Positions 41,301 through 43,804 of a stretch of 43,804 nucleotides of DNA are shown here, piece after piece. The stretch covers positions 1 through 43,804 of the forward strand of contig JABANP010000446.1 of NCBI GenBank assembly GCA_013115135.1, in the 5' to 3' direction. Both the position numbers and the translations under genes were made by a program. The notes under the pieces were generated by a model. The model was not told the DNA's origin and did no database searches. It saw only the letters and a program-made list of their open reading frames with translations. Numbering within the stretch: the first letter of the stretch is position 1; every line of letters starts with the position of its first letter. The DNA is from Perkinsus olseni (lineage: Eukaryota; Perkinsozoa; Perkinsida; Perkinsidae).

Positions 41301-42475
41301 TACGTTCAGTACTTTGGCAGTATAATACTTGCCCGCATTCAGCCACCGGATTCAGCCCGTTTTATCTTATGTATGGGAGAGACCCGCCTCAGACGCTGCT
41401 TCCTAGTCTGTATCAATACTCTTCGTTGATGCATGACCCGACTAGTTATGCTGCTTATTTGGCCCGAGCCCGTGCTAAGATTGCTGATATTGTGGACGAG
41501 TGGGTTACTGCTAATGGTGCCCCACATCGGTTGGCGGCTAACCAACCGTTGTCTCATCGACGTCATTTTGTTGGGCAACGAGTTCGCCTGAAGATTTTTC
41601 ATGGGAATAATGCTCCGGCCCGTAAACTGCTTCCTAAGTGGCAAGCGGACTGGTATATCTTCAAGTTTGTCGCGGGTTCGAACAACAAGACGGTTGTGGT
41701 TCGGCACTTCCCGGATATGAAGGAGAAGGTTATTTCCACTGACTATATCTTAGCCGACCCGGTTCAGCCCGACATTGTGCCAGCTCAGCTCAACATCGTC
41801 CGGATGGACCCCCCTGTGAACGAGGCCCCGGTTGTGCCGCTGTATCCGTTACTTGAGGTGTCTTCGGCTTCCTCGGAAGCGCGGGGAGCCCCGAGTGATC
41901 GTTCGGCCCGTGATGAAGCTTCCTCAGACCGTGCTGAGGTTGGTTCTCCTCTTAGTGCAGTACAAGGTGAGGCCCCAGTGTATTGGGTGGCTCAAGACCG
42001 TGGAAACCCTTTGGGTTCTCCGGCCATACCTGCGGCTCCTTCCGTTGCTGCACCATCGGTTCCGTCAGTGGTACCTGAGGTTCGTAGCCCTCAACTCGGT
42101 GATGTATTGGTCGATGATGCCTTTGGTCCTGATATTCCTAGTCTTCACTCTGAAGGTTCTAGGCCGTCTGATAGACAAGGTACATCGGTATTGACGCCTG
42201 CTTCGGCTCCATCATCTTCGACGCCTGCATCGACACCTTCGTCGGTGGCACCTGTGATGAGATCTCCCTCGACGCCTGGTTCGACACCTAGTTCGGTACC
42301 AGTTACTCCTGATTCTCGTCACGCTGCTAGTTCGAACTCGACTGGTTCGGCCCGTTCTGCTGTCTCTCGACCGCCATCTTCGGCCCGTAGTCGGTTGACT
42401 AGTTCACCTTCGGCGGTCTCAGGAAGATCCCATGAGTCTTTTGGGACTCCCCGTTCAGCAAAATGTTCCTGCTGA
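38378..42475 (+). CDS. pol: Retrotransposon RT-RNase H-integrase polyprotein
   Basis: A 1365-codon frame; the first 30 codons derive from the inserted element and native sequence begins at about 38467. Reverse transcriptase: FVPKKNGKVRMCIDYRGLN, LRMPFGLASAPATFQRLM and catalytic YLDDLL near residue 226. RNase H: acidic residues in TDAS, YERE, TDHK and VADALSR. Integrase: a first HHCC zinc module near residue 607 (HELQGH...CCSKC), a second near 790 (HDLGGH...CDRC), then the D-D-E core (AVDFLF, LSDQGPGF, GHVERFN). No chromodomain is evident. The tail is Ser/Pro-rich. The frame stops early at 42475; the likely native C-terminus is in the next frame. It copies and inserts the element. Confidence 0.93.
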   Translation: MNRNLYETILDRSCSGPIDHGRIAVHPQLPEFCSSPSEEQRPVAALCEEFSDLFAVRPGFCNSASHCINTGSNPPLCERVRPLPHRWREEVSAMLQEMESLGVIRRSTSPWRFPCVFVPKKNGKVRMCIDYRGLNRLCETEAYPVPRPDDVQEHLGNAKYFTTLDLRSGYWQVPVRPEDQAKTAFCPGPGFPLYEWLRMPFGLASAPATFQRLMDSLVGDLPFVKCYLDDLLIFSSSLEEHLAHLRQVFELLRAAGLTIAAEKCAIAETSVDYLGHTFGPSGMTPDIKKVETILRWPVPGSVPELRSFLGLANYYRGFLPHFSERTRPLYELLTESIKLKTSALLPWTDTCEAAMVDVKENLDRLPLLTYPDFTRPFQLITDASDVAIGGVLEQDGAPLSFFSQALTSTQRRWPVYEREAFAIFRSLERFRNLLLWYPLELIVFTDHKPLTFLETSTTPKVQRWMLSLCQYSFSIQYRPGKDNVVADALSRLPSARSDMDIEQPEPPVHSAAMLAPVCLGSGLVYQLDMETLKKEQFADSNLWWVMKKLLGERSDDRHERFSLYAARLLEFSLEDGALMYTREVCDGRQPQAVPVIPSSLKDRMLYEAHELQGHQGLQATRRWLQSRCYWLDMEDDVRLHLYCCSKCFPSTTDSEGEEPYRPAMMATLASFVLDDSSARPVVAGNVSGVRPVIPSALVTASEEWSREDIRLRQDEDDVIRLVKERLRDQQPFGRAAMRDPLFRPYRKLWSVLFLDDLDLLVRMVKYLPDDEKSYVPVIPESLRKPLLYKFHDLGGHFGKQHMWDRMRRLCFWPGMNVDITDYVAQCDRCLTIKARQQPASALVPFPVGAPWHTIAVDFLFVGPSNEGSTKLLVIVDHFTRWADAYVVKGEGSIDALAPLLQLFSQFGPPARILSDQGPGFESDVFCNALKILGISKVRSTPHHPSSNGHVERFNSTILNLLRTATQTLGDWQGHLRSVLWQYNTCPHSATGFSPFYLMYGRDPPQTLLPSLYQYSSLMHDPTSYAAYLARARAKIADIVDEWVTANGAPHRLAANQPLSHRRHFVGQRVRLKIFHGNNAPARKLLPKWQADWYIFKFVAGSNNKTVVVRHFPDMKEKVISTDYILADPVQPDIVPAQLNIVRMDPPVNEAPVVPLYPLLEVSSASSEARGAPSDRSARDEASSDRAEVGSPLSAVQGEAPVYWVAQDRGNPLGSPAIPAAPSVAAPSVPSVVPEVRSPQLGDVLVDDAFGPDIPSLHSEGSRPSDRQGTSVLTPASAPSSSTPASTPSSVAPVMRSPSTPGSTPSSVPVTPDSRHAASSNSTGSARSAVSRPPSSARSRLTSSPSAVSGRSHESFGTPRSAKCSC

Positions 42476-42623
42476 TGTTGTCGAGCCTGTGCCCCCTGCA
42501 CCTGTTGCAGAATCGGTACAGCCTGCTCAACCTCCGTTACGTGTGACTCGTACTGGTCGTGTGAGTCGACCTCCTCAGAAGTTCTCCCCGTCTTGGCGAC
42601 CTTCTAGGAGTGGTTCTAAGTAA
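42432..42623 (+). CDS. Polyprotein C-terminal tail in shifted frame
   Basis: An overlapping frame continues the Pro/Val-rich tail and ends TRTGRVSRPPQKF-SPSW and TAA at 42621-42623, a motif like the R-S-G-R-x-x-R-P-P end of many retroelement polyproteins. It is out of phase with the 38378-42475 frame, so one base was probably lost or gained between 42432 and 42475, where TTTT, GGG and CCCC runs lie. It is a remnant of the same polyprotein rather than a separate gene. Confidence 0.6.
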   Translation: MSLLGLPVQQNVPADVVEPVPPAPVAESVQPAQPPLRVTRTGRVSRPPQKFSPSWRPSRSGSK

Positions 42624-43336
42624 TTGATGCTATAAAATCCTGCTTCGGCCCTGCATCAGGATTTTGCGGGGAGGGAAGTGTTGGATTTTCTTATTGACTA
42701 CTTCTCCTTTGGCGCCTCTGTGTAACCATGTAATTATGTAATTCTCGAGATCGTATCCAAGGTCTGTTATCTTGCCTGTATGTGAGGGCTACAACGTTGT
42801 ATGTATTGTTCCTGTGTATTGACGTCAACTTGTGAGCGGGACTGTAGTGTCCTCCTTGTATCGTAGGGTTCGTGTAATGTTGACCCTTCGTACTATTGGG
42901 CTGTGAATATTAGGCCCTTGTAAGTTTTTGCGCGCTTGAATTATTGTAGAGAACGTTCGTTGCAAGTTGTGATCACATTTTGTAGTCCTCCTGCACCTGC
43001 CTACGGATGGTGTGGTTGAGGCATTCTAATTCGATGATATTCGAAGTGTTCGGTGACCGTTGATTGACTGTCCCGTTTTTGCGTGCACGTGTGACGCGCG
43101 CTTTGTTCCTCGGACGTTTCTAGTGAATAACTGCTCCTCGAGAAACGCTCCTGTGATTTGATACTCATTCTTGTGCTCATGTCAGTGTGGCTCGTCCGTA
43201 TTATTCGTTGTTATACTGTAGAGTCATATTCGCTACTGTTTGCTGGCTTGTAGGCTGTCTATTCAATGCCTAGCGTGTTGACCAAACTTCAGGAGCTTCT
43301 TGGAGTTCGGCCCGAGAAGCGAGGAGATAATCCGCA
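42624..43336. other. 3' region of the retrotransposon, putative LTR
   Basis: The purine tract GCGGGGAGGGAAG (42666-42678) is followed by TGTTGG, as expected for a polypurine tract and LTR start. No terminal CA or second LTR copy could be matched, so the LTR is unproven. The stretch is GT-rich and non-coding. Confidence 0.4.
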
Positions 43337-43804
43337 ATGCTTCGTCGAGACCTTCAACCAGAAAGACCCGCCTGCTTCGATGATACCTATGGCTGTCCGA
43401 ACTTCTTGGATAAGGACTTTGTCGCCTACAACCATCCCTTGGTTGCTGGTGTGGTTCCAAGCCTCGACGAAGAGTGTTCGGCCCGCCTACTGTTCCTCCG
43501 TGAGGGTCCCGAGAGAGGTAAAGATTCTCGTGAAGAAGCTTGGCCTGCGGAGCCGCGTATTGTTTCTGCGGCTGGTATTCTCCGTTGGCTCCATTCGGCC
43601 CAGCTCGGTGCGATGTCTGTGACTATTCATTGCTCTGGCGGTGCTACGGATGGTGAAGTAAGATCGGAATGTGACGTGCTGTTCTGTTGCTACCGACATC
43701 TTGAAGCAGCCCTGCCTGTGGTTATGAGGCTTAGTCGAGAACGCCCTCTAGCCAAGAACAGTTACGTATTTTCGGCCCGGTCTATGAGAGCCTTTGAAAG
43801 TAAC
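43337..43804 (+). CDS. Open frame running off the right edge
   Basis: From the ATG at 43337 there are 156 codons with no stop to the window end, including LDKDFVAYNHPLVAGVVPS and SVTIHCSGGATDGEVRSE. TTCGGCCC occurs at 43475, 43594 and 43768, always read here as Ser-Ala-Arg/Gln, so composition ties it to the retroelement rather than to the host genes. A shorter frame (43266-43622) overlaps and could supply a 5' part. No domain is recognised. It may be an extra 3' ORF of the element or the start of a second element. Confidence 0.45.
   Translation, partial: MLRRDLQPERPACFDDTYGCPNFLDKDFVAYNHPLVAGVVPSLDEECSARLLFLREGPERGKDSREEAWPAEPRIVSAAGILRWLHSAQLGAMSVTIHCSGGATDGEVRSECDVLFCCYRHLEAALPVVMRLSRERPLAKNSYVFSARSMRAFESN

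Larger units (their letters stand above)
35447..42623 (+). mobile_element. Ty3/gypsy-type LTR retrotransposon, interrupted
   Basis: The order gag, protease, reverse transcriptase, RNase H, integrase is that of Ty3/gypsy elements; integrase follows RNase H. Gag and protease are linked by a -1 frameshift signal. The body is split by a 955-bp insertion at 37503-38457, and the last 60 codons of the polyprotein are shifted by one frame. Composition differs sharply from the flanking genes: GT-rich codons and the recurring word TTCGGCCC. LTRs are not established; the limits given are those of the coding region. A polypurine tract follows at 42666. Confidence 0.9.

Noticed and set aside
41500..41760. 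Chromodomain at the integrase C-terminus
   Set aside because: The segment has the usual SH3-like integrase C-terminal pattern, but no aromatic cage motif of a chromodomain could be identified.
42679..43262. 3' LTR of the retrotransposon
   Set aside because: The polypurine tract and TGTTGG start look right, but I could not match this sequence to the region upstream of gag or find a CA end, so it is only mentioned as putative.

Overview
The window is nuclear DNA of a protist with very many short GT-AG introns. Most measured introns are 43-100 nt, and the stops used are TAA, TAG and TGA, so the code looks standard. Gene content (tandem cysteine-rich secreted proteins, many small exons, lineage-specific secreted families) and one-way gene order fit an alveolate such as Perkinsus. 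That placement is inference; no rRNA, organellar marker or spliced-leader sequence is present to prove it. All gene models were spliced by hand. For most of them every exon phase closes and the total length is a multiple of three.

Region 1 (1-28.5 kb) is a one-way array on the minus strand: two cysteine-rich secreted paralogs; a 12-TM MFS transporter (11 exons); histone stem-loop-binding protein SLBP with an unusual tryptophan-rich tail; an ENPP-type nucleotide pyrophosphatase/phosphodiesterase (10 exons, complete active site); a Spinster-like MFS transporter; an M16 insulin-degrading-enzyme-like protease (about 30 exons over 8.7 kb, complete zinc site, acidic insert); an unidentified spliced gene; a 383-aa intronless gene; a 62-aa membrane protein; and an ATP-grasp (carnosine-synthase-like) enzyme.

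Region 2 (28.5-34.8 kb) has a divergent promoter, then plus-strand genes for a VAP/MSP tail-anchored protein and a 490-aa coiled-coil protein with an AT-hook-like tail. A minus-strand secreted protein made of two diverged copies of one domain, with a reading-frame break, follows.

Region 3 (about 35 kb to the window end) is a Ty3/gypsy-type retrotransposon on the plus strand. Gag ends at a textbook -1 frameshift signal (slippery heptamer plus GC-rich hairpin) leading into protease. A 955-bp foldback-like element with a 9-bp target duplication sits between protease and reverse transcriptase. The RT-RNaseH-integrase frame follows, with two zinc-binding HHCC modules. The retroelement DNA carries about 24 copies of the word TTCGGCCC in all three codon phases; the inserted element has none. 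Another open frame with the same word runs off the right edge.

Small mobile or structured DNA is scattered through introns and spacers: a 66-bp dispersed repeat with target duplications that resembles an introner, a 270-bp MITE, a recurrent intron word (TGCATCGCTCCGCT), tRNA T-arm-like segments inside introns, and a cluster of strong hairpins in the large ENPP intron.
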